A DNA stretch of 64,000 bases from Streptomyces sp. B21-083 (GCF_036898825.1 NZ_JARUND010000001.1:3658001-3722000); one strand, 5' to 3'. Numbered from the stretch's first letter, positions 8,809 to 16,511 are shown. Made by a program: numbers and translations. Notes: generated by a model not told the origin, from the sequence alone.

Positions 8809-10043
8809 CCTCCTCGGAGCAGGTGACGGGGCGGGTGACGGGGCAGGTACTGGTCGTCGGGGCAGGTCCCGTCGGTCTGTCCGCCGCCCTCGGGCTGCGC
8901 GCCCACGGACTGCCCGTCGTCGTCCTGGAGGCGGACCCCGAGGACCGTCAACGCCCGGGCAGCCGCGCCCTGTTCGTGCACCGCGAGACCCTGCGCCTGC
9001 TGGACGGGATGCGCCCGGGCCTGGCCGCCGAGTTCGCGTCGTACGGACGTACGTGGCACACCCGGCGCACGCTGTACCGGGGCCGCGAGGTCTACTCCCG
9101 CACCTTCCCCGAGCAGCCGAAGGCGTCCGCGACCACCCCGCCCTTCACCAGCCTGCGCCAGGTGGACACCGAGCGCTTCCTGCGCGCCGCCTGCCGGGAC
9201 GCGGGCGTTCGGTTCGCGTGGGGCGTACGGGTGACGGGCGTGCGGTCCTCGCCGACCGGGGTCACCCTCACCGACTCCGACGGCGGCGTCTGGCACGGCA
9301 CTTACGTCGTGGCGGCCGACGGCGCCCGTTCCGCCGTACGGGCGGAGCTGGGGATCACCATGGAGGGGACGCGCTCGGAGGGGTTCCATGTGGTCGTGGA
9401 CGTCGCCGACATCCCCGGCGCCGAACTCCCCCTGGAGCGCGTCTTCCACTACGAACACCCGGGCGCGGGCGGCCGAAGCGTGATGCGGGTGCCGTTCACC
9501 GGCGGCTTCCAGGTCGACCTCCAGTGTCGCGACGACGACCCGCAGGAGGCGTACGGCACGGAGGAGGCCGTACGGAACTGGCTGCCGGGGGTGCTGGAGG
9601 CGCCCGGGTACGGGAACCAGATCCTGTGGGTGTCGACGTACCGCTTCCTGCGCAAGGTCGCGGACGCCTTCACCGACCGGCACCGGCGGGTACTGCTCGT
9701 CGGTGAGGCGGCGCATCTGTTCCCGCCGTTCGGGGCGCGCGGGATGAACAGCGGGATCGCGGACGCGGCCGCAGCGGCGGAGGCGATCGCGGCGGTGGCC
9801 AGGACGGGGCTGGTGGGAGCTGTCGCCGAGTTCGCCGAAGTACGGCATGCGGCGGCCGTGTTCAACAGCGCCGCCGCCGGCAACGCGCTGGACCACCTGC
9901 GGCCACGGCGCCGGATCGTCCGGGCCAAGCAGCGCGCGGCGGCGGCCCTCGCCCCGGTGCTGCCGTGGTGCGGATCGTGGCTGGAGCACGCACCCTACGG
10001 CCCCCGGACCGGGGCACCGGCGGTGGCGGGCCGCAAGTACTGA
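8805..10043 (+). CDS. FAD-dependent aromatic monooxygenase (p-hydroxybenzoate hydroxylase fold)
   Basis: A 412-residue class A flavoprotein hydroxylase. Seen: N-terminal dinucleotide site VVGAGPVGLSAALGL (residues about 14-28), the DG motif VVAADGARSAVRAELG (about 168-183), and the FAD-ribityl motif in the form LLVGEAAHLFPPFGARGMN (usual GDAAH has become GEAAH). Such enzymes use NAD(P)H and O2 to hydroxylate aromatic acids, sometimes as CoA thioesters, and sometimes with decarboxylation. Given the neighbouring PABA synthesis and ligase genes, an aminobenzoate or aminobenzoyl-CoA is the likely substrate (inferred). ATG 8805 overlaps the upstream stop as ATGA, so longer in-frame starts are rejected. 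Confidence 0.83.
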   Translation: MTSSEQVTGRVTGQVLVVGAGPVGLSAALGLRAHGLPVVVLEADPEDRQRPGSRALFVHRETLRLLDGMRPGLAAEFASYGRTWHTRRTLYRGREVYSRTFPEQPKASATTPPFTSLRQVDTERFLRAACRDAGVRFAWGVRVTGVRSSPTGVTLTDSDGGVWHGTYVVAADGARSAVRAELGITMEGTRSEGFHVVVDVADIPGAELPLERVFHYEHPGAGGRSVMRVPFTGGFQVDLQCRDDDPQEAYGTEEAVRNWLPGVLEAPGYGNQILWVSTYRFLRKVADAFTDRHRRVLLVGEAAHLFPPFGARGMNSGIADAAAAAEAIAAVARTGLVGAVAEFAEVRHAAAVFNSAAAGNALDHLRPRRRIVRAKQRAAAALAPVLPWCGSWLEHAPYGPRTGAPAVAGRKY

Positions 10044-10086
10044 CCGAGGTATCAGACGTACCAGCGGTATCAAGGAAGAGCACTCG

Positions 10087-10914
10087 ATGACGCGAACAGC
10101 AACACAAGCGGCGCCCACGGAAGGGCGGTTGGCGTGGTCGCCGCGCCGGGGTCTGACCGGGGCGGACTCCGTCGGTTCCGTGCCGACGCTCGGTGAGCGA
10201 CTGGCGGTCGCCGACTCATGGCTGCTGCGCGACGGCCGGGTACGCGCCCTGGGCAGGCACCGGGAGCGTTTCCTGCGGGCGTGCGGCGACTCCGGTGGCC
10301 CCTCGCCGCGCCAACTGGTGGACTTCTGGCGGGACATGGCCGACGCGCTGCCCCGCGCCGGGGAGTGGTTTCCCCGGGTGGAACTGGGCGCCGAATCACG
10401 GGAGTTGAGGCTCCTGCTCCGGCACGCTCCGCAGCTCGGCACGGGCGTACGGGTCTGGGCGGCGGGCCAGACCGACCCGCGTACCGTCCCTCGCCGCAAG
10501 GGGCCCGACCTGGACATCCTGGGCCGGGTCCGGCAGCGGGCGTCCACCGAGGGCGCCGACGAGGCGGTGCTGATCACGCCGTCGGGCGTGGTCCTGGAGG
10601 GCGCCACCTCCAGCCTCCTGTGGTGGGAGGACGACACCCTGTGTCTGCCCTCGCCGCAACTCCCCGTCCTGGCCGGAGTCACGGCCGCCCTCATCCAGGA
10701 GCGGGCCCAGCGCACCGGCGTCCGCGTCGCCCACCGCGAACGCACCCTCGCCGACCTGGAGGACCGCGAGGTGTGGCTGGTGAACGCCCTGCACGGAATC
10801 CGCCCGGTGACGGAATGGACGGGCGGAACGAAACCGATTCTGCGAGCGGGCCGCGCGATACGGGCGACCGAATGGCGACAATGGCTGGAAAGCCTCATGG
10901 AGCCGCTGGAGTAA
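10087..10914 (+). CDS. pabC: Aminotransferase class IV / 4-amino-4-deoxychorismate lyase (PabC-like)
   Basis: A 275-residue fold-type IV PLP enzyme. The PLP-binding lysine is K138 in VPRRKGPDLD, and the catalytic glutamate region is VVLEGATSSLLWW (E171). The end, REVWLVNALHGIRPV, is typical of the ADC lyases. With PabAB this completes PABA synthesis: lyase action removes pyruvate from aminodeoxychorismate. The ATG is preceded by GGAAGAG and lies 43 bases after the monooxygenase stop. It is the last gene of the operon and is followed at once by a hairpin terminator. A D-amino-acid transaminase activity cannot be excluded from sequence, but context strongly favours ADC lyase. Confidence 0.85.
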   Translation: MTRTATQAAPTEGRLAWSPRRGLTGADSVGSVPTLGERLAVADSWLLRDGRVRALGRHRERFLRACGDSGGPSPRQLVDFWRDMADALPRAGEWFPRVELGAESRELRLLLRHAPQLGTGVRVWAAGQTDPRTVPRRKGPDLDILGRVRQRASTEGADEAVLITPSGVVLEGATSSLLWWEDDTLCLPSPQLPVLAGVTAALIQERAQRTGVRVAHRERTLADLEDREVWLVNALHGIRPVTEWTGGTKPILRAGRAIRATEWRQWLESLMEPLE

Positions 10915-10939
10915 ACCTGCGACAAGCAAGGGAAAAAGA

Positions 10940-10972
10940 CAGGGCAGGACGATCCGAAATCGCCCTGCCCTG
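10940..10972. terminator. Bidirectional hairpin terminator
   Basis: Perfect 9-bp arms CAGGGCAGG / CCTGCCCTG with a further inner CGAT/ATCG pairing, followed by TTTT. It lies between the PABA operon and the convergent AhpD-like gene. Confidence 0.8.
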
Positions 10973-10998
10973 ATTTTCCATTTCCAATTTCAGCAATT

Positions 10999-11490
10999 TC
11001 AGCCGGTCTTCTGCACCGGCTGATAACCACCGGGAACCATGCGTGTCGCGATGGCGATCCGGTTGTACGCGTTGATGACGGTGGCCACCCAGATCAGCGC
11101 GGCGACCTGCGCCTCGTCGAAGACGGCGGCGGCCTCGGCGTACACGTCGTCGGGGACGTGCCCGTCGTGCACCAGGGTCACGGCCTCGGTCAACGCCAGT
11201 GCGGCGCGCTCCCGTTCGGTGAAGAAGGGGGTCTCCCGCCAGGCGTTCAGGGCGTAGATCCGCTGCTCGGTCTCACCCTGGGCACGGGCGTCCTTGGTGT
11301 GCATGTCGAGGCAGAAGGCGCAGCCGTTGAGCTGGGAGGCGCGAATCCGGATCAGCTCCAGGATTTCGGGTTCGACCTTGGCATCCTGCGCGGCGGATAC
11401 AGCGGCGCCATGCAGGGCGCCCATGGAGGCGGAGACGTCGGGGGTGATTTTCTTCAGGGCGACACGGGATACGGATTCAGTGGTGGTCAT
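10999..11490 (-). CDS. Carboxymuconolactone decarboxylase / AhpD-like family protein
   Basis: A 163-residue protein of the AhpD/CMD family. The redox motif is present as CAFCLDMH (CxxC followed by histidine four residues later), which supports alkylhydroperoxidase-type thiol chemistry rather than decarboxylation. Family blocks RIRASQLNGCAFC and LTEAVTLVHDGHVPD and VINAYNRIAI are clear. The ATG at 11490 overlaps the stop of the upstream DUF7848-type gene by ATGA, so it is translationally coupled and forms the third gene of a minus-strand operon that starts at 12226. The link between a peroxidase-like enzyme and two small hypothetical proteins is unusual. Confidence 0.82.
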   Translation of the reverse strand: MTTTESVSRVALKKITPDVSASMGALHGAAVSAAQDAKVEPEILELIRIRASQLNGCAFCLDMHTKDARAQGETEQRIYALNAWRETPFFTERERAALALTEAVTLVHDGHVPDDVYAEAAAVFDEAQVAALIWVATVINAYNRIAIATRMVPGGYQPVQKTG

Positions 11491-11801
11491 GGGATTACTG
11501 TAACCGTTGACGAGGACCCCGGGATCGTGAATTCGACGACACAGGGAGACACCTCGGAATATCCGCCGCCTTGGGGCTCCAGGACCGCGTAGTCCGCGAA
11601 CGTACGCCGGTACCGGGTGTGCCGCGTGTCCTGCGTGTGCCTGCGCTGCCACTCCTCCACGTCGGCCGGGCCCTGTCGTACGCCGGACTCGGCCCCGCAG
11701 TCGCTCTCCTCGCCCGACACACAGCGCGCCGCGTACTCCGGTTCGGCGGTGGGGTCCTGGACGATCAGGTAGGGCACGTAGCGGAACACCCGGCGGGTCA
11801 T
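11487..11801 (-). CDS. Small hypothetical protein (DUF7848-like)
   Basis: A 104-residue soluble protein beginning MTRRVFRYVPYLIVQDP, with CVSGEESDCG and HTRYRRTFADYAVLEP. I recognise this pattern from small Streptomyces proteins that accompany XRE/DUF397 regulator pairs; I tentatively equate it with DUF7848. The two cysteines and a nearby His might bind a metal, but nothing proves it. The last 25 residues (after VLEP) look less conserved and may result from read-on into the next gene's start region. Start and stop both overlap neighbours by ATGA, which supports the frame on both sides. Confidence 0.6.
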   Translation of the reverse strand: MTRRVFRYVPYLIVQDPTAEPEYAARCVSGEESDCGAESGVRQGPADVEEWQRRHTQDTRHTRYRRTFADYAVLEPQGGGYSEVSPCVVEFTIPGSSSTVTVIP

Positions 11802-12226
11802 GCGCCGTGGTCCCGGAGCTGATGGGAGCGGAGCAGTACGTTCGCGTCCGTCTCCCCGCTCCAGTCGAACCCGGCGCGGGCGGTGGCGCGTCGGTCACCG
11901 AGTCCGGCGCACTCCGTACAACCGGGGACCGGCACCGGCGGGTGGCACACCTCGCGGCTCGGGCCGTTCACCGGTTCCGCCCGGTTGCGCACGGCCTGGT
12001 CGTTCACCGCCCGCACCTTGGCGCTCAGTTGCTCGGCGGGAGTCGCGGGGCGTACGTCCGCCGGAACCGCCTCCCATTCCCGGCCGCCGCCGAGCGGGCG
12101 GAGCAGCAGATAGGGACCGACCTTCGCCCGGTACTCCCCGACCTTCTCCGACTCCACGTCGAACAGGACCGCTCCGGCCTCCGGGGCCGTACCCGCACAC
12201 TTGTCTGTCTCCACGCGCTTCTCCAC
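11798..12226 (-). CDS. Hypothetical protein, first gene of minus-strand operon
   Basis: A 142-residue protein without a recognised domain. The N-terminal part (CAGTAPEAGAVLFDVESE, then YRAKVGPYLLLRPLGGGREW) looks folded. The C-terminal half has a cysteine pair CHPPVPVPGCTEC that could form a small metal knuckle, followed by GLGDRRATARAG, a segment I recall from proteins next to XRE/DUF397 loci in Streptomyces. GTG 12226 is preceded by AGGA about 10 bases upstream; a second GTG eleven bases further in is possible. It faces the XRE regulator at 12387 across a 160-base region with two inverted repeats, and overlaps the next gene by ATGA. Confidence 0.6.
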   Translation of the reverse strand: MEKRVETDKCAGTAPEAGAVLFDVESEKVGEYRAKVGPYLLLRPLGGGREWEAVPADVRPATPAEQLSAKVRAVNDQAVRNRAEPVNGPSREVCHPPVPVPGCTECAGLGDRRATARAGFDWSGETDANVLLRSHQLRDHGA

Positions 12227-12319
12227 GTCGATGTGTTCCTGTGCCCCTTTGGGGTGGGCAACTACCGGTTGTGGAGACAGCGTTGCGCTCCGTTGGGTAG
12301 CTTCACCAGGGAGAACGCC

Positions 12320-12368
12320 ATGACCTGACCGAGGTCATGGGAGGTCGCCATGACCGCCTCCCGGTCAT
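12320..12368. promoter_or_regulatory. Pair of inverted repeats, candidate operator
   Basis: ATGACCT-GACCG-AGGTCAT (12320-12338) and ATGACC-GCCTCCC-GGTCAT (12350-12368) share the same half-site. Their centres are 30 bp apart, about three helical turns. They sit between the divergent gene at 12226 and the XRE regulator at 12387, and the second one abuts the GGAGGAGG ribosome site. They are probable binding sites for the XRE protein itself (inferred). Confidence 0.5.
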
Positions 12369-12386
12369 GACGGAGGAGGTTTGCGC

Positions 12387-13208
12387 ATGACCGTCGAGAC
12401 CGACACCGCACCCGACCCCACGAAGTCCCTCCTGGCCTTCTTCGGCACGGAGTTGACCCGCCTCCGCACAAATGCGGGGTTGTCCCAGGAGCAGACGGCA
12501 CGTCTCGCCCACACCACTCAGTCCATGATCTCCAAGATCGAGTCGGCGAATCGGGTTCCCTCCCTGGACCTCGCGCGCGACCTCGATGTAGCGCTGAAGA
12601 CGGACGGCCACTTCGCGAGGCTGCACCCGCTCGTCGTCAGTTATGCGTATCCGTCCTGGTTCCTGCCGTTCGTGGAGCTGGAAGGAGAGGCTGTGTCCAT
12701 CCGGGTGTTTGAGAACCAGATCATCCCCGGCCTGCTGCAGACCGAAAAGTACGCCCGCTCGATGCTGCTCGCGGTCCGGCCGGACAACCTCGACGATCTG
12801 GTCGCCGCCCGGATGACCCGGCAGGAGATCTTCGAACGCGAGGAACGCCCCAGGACGTGGTTCATCGTGGACGAGTACGTCCTCATGCGGCACATCGGCG
12901 GTGAGGCCGTGATGCGCGAGCAGTTCGAGCGTCTGCTGGAGGCGGGCCAACATCCCCGCACGGTGATCCAGATCATCCCTCGGACGGTTGTCGCGCATCC
13001 TGGGCTCGCGGGTCCGTTCACCGTGCTCGGCTTCGACGAAGGGCCGGACGTGCTCTTCGTGGACGGTTTCTCCCAGGGTCGAACGGCCCTTGGCCAGGAC
13101 GAGGTGACGGAGGGAATCCGAGCCTATGATCTGCTAAGGGCGGTTGCCCTGTCGCCCGACGCGTCAGCCGAGTTGATCCGCAGGCATCTGAAGGAGCTAG
13201 ACACATGA
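12387..13208 (+). CDS. XRE-family regulator with DUF5753
   Basis: A 273-residue protein with an N-terminal helix-turn-helix (LRTNAGLSQEQTARLAHTTQ then SMISKIESANRVPS; residues about 25-75) and a DUF5753 C-terminal domain (from FENQIIPGLLQTEKYARS to the end), the usual architecture of BldD-unrelated Streptomyces regulators that partner with DUF397 proteins. ATG 12387 has a strong GGAGGAGG 7 bases upstream, so the TTG at 12381 is rejected. The stop overlaps the DUF397 start by ATGA. Family knowledge: such pairs can behave as antitoxin-like or developmental switches. Two inverted repeats upstream suggest self-regulation and control of the divergent operon. Confidence 0.88.
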   Translation: MTVETDTAPDPTKSLLAFFGTELTRLRTNAGLSQEQTARLAHTTQSMISKIESANRVPSLDLARDLDVALKTDGHFARLHPLVVSYAYPSWFLPFVELEGEAVSIRVFENQIIPGLLQTEKYARSMLLAVRPDNLDDLVAARMTRQEIFEREERPRTWFIVDEYVLMRHIGGEAVMREQFERLLEAGQHPRTVIQIIPRTVVAHPGLAGPFTVLGFDEGPDVLFVDGFSQGRTALGQDEVTEGIRAYDLLRAVALSPDASAELIRRHLKELDT

Positions 13209-13483
13209 TCAGCGCAAGCGAGCTGTCTGTTGTGTGGCGAAAGAGCAGCTACAGCACCAACGGCGGCAACTGCCTGGAAGTCGGCGGAACCATCAGCGCG
13301 AGCGAACTCCCCGTCACCTGGCGCAAGAGCAGCCACAGCACCAACGGCGGCGACTGCCTCGAAGTCGGTGACGGGGTGCCCACCATCGTCCCCGTCCGCG
13401 ATTCCAAGGCCCCCCACGGCCCGGCCGTCCTCTTCGCGTCCGCCGCCTGGGCGTCCTTCGTCGCCGAGGTCAAGGACGGCTGA
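13205..13483 (+). CDS. DUF397 protein with duplicated N-terminal motif
   Basis: A 92-residue DUF397 protein, the standard partner of the upstream XRE/DUF5753 regulator. DUF397 proteins are normally 60-70 residues with one W-R-K-S-S-x-S-x-x-x-G-x-x-C-x-E-V block. Here the block occurs twice in tandem: residues 2-27 (ISASELSVVWRKSSYSTNGG...) and 29-54 (ISASELPVTWRKSSHSTNGG...). The two DNA copies (13208-13285 and 13289-13366) differ mainly at third positions, so the duplication is not recent or has been selected at protein level. After that the normal end follows (VPVRDSKAP, FASAAWASFVAEVK). ATGA overlap with the regulator indicates coupled translation. Confidence 0.88.
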   Translation: MISASELSVVWRKSSYSTNGGNCLEVGGTISASELPVTWRKSSHSTNGGDCLEVGDGVPTIVPVRDSKAPHGPAVLFASAAWASFVAEVKDG

Positions 13484-13506
13484 ACTCCCGCACCCCCGTA
13501 CCCCCG

Positions 13507-15663
13507 TCACGCCTCAGGCGGGCGCCATCGTCCCGACGCGAACGCGTCCAACAGCTGCCTGCTGGCAACCGTGAACGGATGGTCGGTCCCCAGGCTGCGT
13601 TCCCGCCGGGCTACGACATCCGTCATCAGCTGGGTCCCCGCGTCGACTCGACCCAGCGCGACCTGGGTCCGGGAGAGAAGCTGCTGGGCCGCGAGTGCGA
13701 TCGGATAGTCGGGGCCGAAGCGGCGCCGGTAGGCCTCGGTGACCTGTCGTATCTCCTGGCCTGCCTGGTCGAAGCGGCCCAACAGGTACAGCACCCAGGC
13801 GTGATTGTGGTGGGCGCCCAGGGTGACCGTGTGGTCCGGGCCGAGAAGTCGGTCGCATTCCGAGGGCAGGTCGAGCAGGGCGCCATCCTCTTCGGTGACG
13901 ACGTCGGCGGCGGACAGCAGTTCCAGCAGACTTGTGCGTGAGCGCAAGGTCAACGGGTGCTCAGGGCCCAGCGCCAGGCGACGGCCCGCGACCGTGGCCC
14001 GGAGGAGCGAGAGGGCCTCGTCCCGTCTGCCGAGATTGGCCAGTACGAGATGCAGGCCATGGGCGCTGTCCAGGGTGTCGGGATCGTCGGCCCCGAACAG
14101 GCGGACCTGAGCGGCGCGGACGCGATCGAGCAGCGACTCGGCGTCCGCGTACCTGCCCAGCCGGAAGAGCGCGCGGCCTGCCCTGGAGCGGGCGGCGAGT
14201 ACGGACCGGTGCTCCGCGCCGAGCCGCCGTTCGCCGAAGTCCGCTGCCGCGCTCGCGGTCTCCCAGGCGGAGAGGTAGTCCCCGGTGCGGTACAGGGCGA
14301 CGGCCAGCCGGGTCGCCACAGCGAGCGCGTCGGCGGACGTCGCCGGGTCCTCGATGCGTCGCATCAGGGCCACCGCATGGGGAACGAGCAGCCGGAGCAG
14401 CGGATCGTGCGGGCCCGCGTCGGGGAGAGCGGGAAAGGCCGCGTCGAGGAGACGGACGGCCGTGGTGTCGAGCATCGGAACCTTCTCGGCCGGGGTCGCC
14501 GCCGCGACACTGTCGAGCAGCACCCCATGGGTCTGCGCGCACCGCACACCGACGTCGACCAGTTCGGTGAGCGACTGGTCGAGCAGCGCTCGCAGGGCGG
14601 TTTCGCAGCGCGCGAGAGGAAGAACAGCGTCGATCTCGGCCCGGTTCAGCAGGGACAGCGGCAACGGTTCGGGGGCGAAACGGGCCAGCAGCCGCAGCAG
14701 CGCGGTCGCTTCGGGCAGCCCTCGTTCCTCGAACGCGTCGAGTGTCAGTTGCCACGTCAGTCCCACCGTGTGCCGGGGATCCTGTTGGGACAAGGCATCG
14801 GCTCCTTGGTCGATGAGCCCGACTCGTTCCCCTTCGTCTCCGCCTTCGTCGAGACGGCGCCCATAGGCCTCCAGCGTCCAGGGGTCGAGCACTTGTTGGG
14901 AGAGGAAGCCGCCTGCCAGCGTGAGGGCCAGCGGCAGCCTGCCGAGGCGTTCCGCGATCTGTGCCGCCTCCTCCCTCGTACCGCTGTGGGGGGCGAGATC
15001 GTGAAGCACGCGCGCTGCGTCCTCACGCGGCAGTACGCCGATGTGCTGCAACTCCGCTCCCGGCCACCAGCGGGCGGCCGACCGGCGCGTGGTCACCACG
15101 ACCGTGCCTCGGGGGCTGGTCCGCAGCCAATTGCCGTCTCGGAGGATCTCGGGCTGGTCGGCGTTGTCGAGCACCAGCAGCCAGGGCTCGGCGGAGCGGT
15201 CGAGGTACTGCCAGACGAGATCGGCGGCGGCGCGCAGTCCGTTGCGGGCGGCCAGCAGTTCACCGTCGTTCGCGCCTCTGTCGGCGGCGACCGCGAGCAT
15301 ACCGGCGCGCAGACTCGCGCGGTCGGAGGCGCTGACCCACAGGCCTACCCTTTCGCACTCGTCGACGGCCAGTTGGAAGAACGTGTAGGCGACCGCGGTC
15401 TTGCCGCAGCCGCCCATGCCGTACAGCACATAGGCCTCGCCGCCATGTCCCACCCGCACACCTGCTCGCAGACGTTCCAGTACGTCGAGGCGATCCCGCA
15501 GCACGACCGGAGGCCGGCCGACCGCCGGACGGCGAACCGAGTCGGGCCCTCCCGGGGCAGCCAACTCCTCGCCGTAGTGGTGGTGTTCGCTGATGTGCTG
15601 ATCACCCGACGCCTGGTAGACGCGGCCACGGTCCTCGGCGTAGCCGTCCATCTCACGTGTCAT
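13507..15663 (-). CDS. STAND (NB-ARC-like) ATPase with TPRs and N-terminal amyloid-like motif
   Basis: A 718-residue NLR-like signalling ATPase. Residues 13-24 read GRVYQASGDQHI, matching a motif at the end of the preceding small protein. The NTPase core has Walker A GMGGCGKT (82-89), Walker B WLLVLDNAD (161-169), a sensor block GTVVVTTRR (186-194) and GRLPLALTLAGG (241-252). A winged-helix-like region follows, and from about residue 430 tetratricopeptide repeats with LGAEHRSVLAAR, LGPEHPLTLRSR, FGPDYPIALAA and LGTDHPFTVASR (roughly 42-residue period). STAND proteins oligomerise on sensing a ligand; in bacteria many act in phage defence or programmed death. ATG overlaps the upstream stop by ATGA, implying coupled expression. 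Confidence 0.85.
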   Translation of the reverse strand: MTREMDGYAEDRGRVYQASGDQHISEHHHYGEELAAPGGPDSVRRPAVGRPPVVLRDRLDVLERLRAGVRVGHGGEAYVLYGMGGCGKTAVAYTFFQLAVDECERVGLWVSASDRASLRAGMLAVAADRGANDGELLAARNGLRAAADLVWQYLDRSAEPWLLVLDNADQPEILRDGNWLRTSPRGTVVVTTRRSAARWWPGAELQHIGVLPREDAARVLHDLAPHSGTREEAAQIAERLGRLPLALTLAGGFLSQQVLDPWTLEAYGRRLDEGGDEGERVGLIDQGADALSQQDPRHTVGLTWQLTLDAFEERGLPEATALLRLLARFAPEPLPLSLLNRAEIDAVLPLARCETALRALLDQSLTELVDVGVRCAQTHGVLLDSVAAATPAEKVPMLDTTAVRLLDAAFPALPDAGPHDPLLRLLVPHAVALMRRIEDPATSADALAVATRLAVALYRTGDYLSAWETASAAADFGERRLGAEHRSVLAARSRAGRALFRLGRYADAESLLDRVRAAQVRLFGADDPDTLDSAHGLHLVLANLGRRDEALSLLRATVAGRRLALGPEHPLTLRSRTSLLELLSAADVVTEEDGALLDLPSECDRLLGPDHTVTLGAHHNHAWVLYLLGRFDQAGQEIRQVTEAYRRRFGPDYPIALAAQQLLSRTQVALGRVDAGTQLMTDVVARRERSLGTDHPFTVASRQLLDAFASGRWRPPEA

Positions 15664-16079
15664 CGCTGCGTGTTGTGCTGGTCTCGGCCCGCCTGATAGA
15701 CCCGGGCCCGGCCGGACGCGGTGGCATGCTGGTGGATCGCCTTGGCCGAGGGGGCGGTCGAGCCGCTCGGCTCAAGTTCGTCGAGGAGTCGGCGCAGTTC
15801 CACGGCGACGTCGGGCTGGGCGGCGAGCAGACGCCGGAGCCGCCCCTGCCACTCCAGACGCAGTTCGCCGAGTGCTTCCTGATCGTCGGCCTCGCCTGCC
15901 GCCAGCGCGTCTTCGCGGGTGGCTTCCAATTCCGCGACGACAGCCTCGGCACGGTCCGGCTGTGCTCGGCGCCAAAGTTGCGCAATCCCACCCCGGGTGC
16001 GATTCCAGGCATCAGTTGTCATCAAAGTGACGAGCGTAGCTCCCGCGCTTTGCGCGAGAAGGGCCGTCTCCGGATCCAC
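15660..16079 (-). CDS. Small helical protein ending in the same amyloid-like motif (candidate effector/adaptor)
   Basis: A 139-residue protein. The first 105 residues are predicted helical and charged after a mildly hydrophobic N-terminus (TALLAQSAGATLVTLMTTD). A short linker (STAPSAKAIHQHATASG) leads to the C-terminal motif RARVYQAGRDQHNTQR. The neighbouring STAND protein has RGRVYQASGDQH at its N-terminus. Matching short motifs on a small partner and an NLR-like ATPase are the hallmark of bacterial amyloid signalling sequences, where the activated ATPase templates the partner (family knowledge; application here is inference). GTG 16079 is preceded by AGGGGGG. I do not recognise the N-terminal domain; it may be the effector or an adaptor. 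Confidence 0.72.
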   Translation of the reverse strand: MDPETALLAQSAGATLVTLMTTDAWNRTRGGIAQLWRRAQPDRAEAVVAELEATREDALAAGEADDQEALGELRLEWQGRLRRLLAAQPDVAVELRRLLDELEPSGSTAPSAKAIHQHATASGRARVYQAGRDQHNTQR

Positions 16080-16235
16080 AGTCCCCCCTGAATAAGTCTT
16101 TACAGATCTTCCGAAGATACGCCGACCACGTCAAACCGTCGACATCTATCACTCTCCGGCAAGTCTGATTTTCGCCTGGTCAACCAGACTAGCCAAGTGC
16201 TAGATTGATCAAATTGCGATTCTATCGAGGGGGCG

Positions 16236-16511
16236 ATGTCCATGGCCAGGCCTTGGGAAGCCGATCCGGATACTACGTTCAAACGGCGCCTCGGGAAATC
16301 ACCTCAGGAACTGGGAAACACGACCGGCGCCCCCGACTGCCCCGACATCTGGGAGCTTACGAACGGGGACATCGCCGTCATCGGCCGGGATCTCACGGAG
16401 TCACTCGGCGGGAAGTTACCGGCGGGCGTCTCAATCGGGCCCGATGAGCGGCTCGTTGTCATCCCAAGGAACATGTTGGTTACGGCGAAACCGGATATCC
16501 CCAGTGTTTGA
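16236..16511 (+). CDS. Hypothetical 91-residue protein paired with DUF6879
   Basis: A 91-residue soluble protein. The central part CPDIWELTNGDIAVIGRDLT and KLPAGVSIGPDERLVVIPRNML matches a small family that in Streptomyces regularly precedes DUF6879 genes. ATG 16236 follows GAGGGGGCG. The 156-base region upstream, shared with the divergent NLR operon, is distinctly AT-rich for this genome (for example TAGATTGATCAAATTGCG), a sign of a promoter or of foreign origin. The stop TGA overlaps the preferred GTG start of the DUF6879 gene. Function unknown; such pairs are often found in developmental or conflict contexts. Confidence 0.68.
   Translation: MSMARPWEADPDTTFKRRLGKSPQELGNTTGAPDCPDIWELTNGDIAVIGRDLTESLGGKLPAGVSIGPDERLVVIPRNMLVTAKPDIPSV

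Noticed and set aside
8469..11030. 853-codon open frame on minus across the monooxygenase and pabC
   Set aside because: Shadow frame of confirmed genes; no domain, and it ends inside the bidirectional terminator region.
13957..15696. 579-codon plus-strand frame over the STAND gene
   Set aside because: Antisense of the clear NTPase/TPR gene; Arg/Gly-rich composition and no motif.
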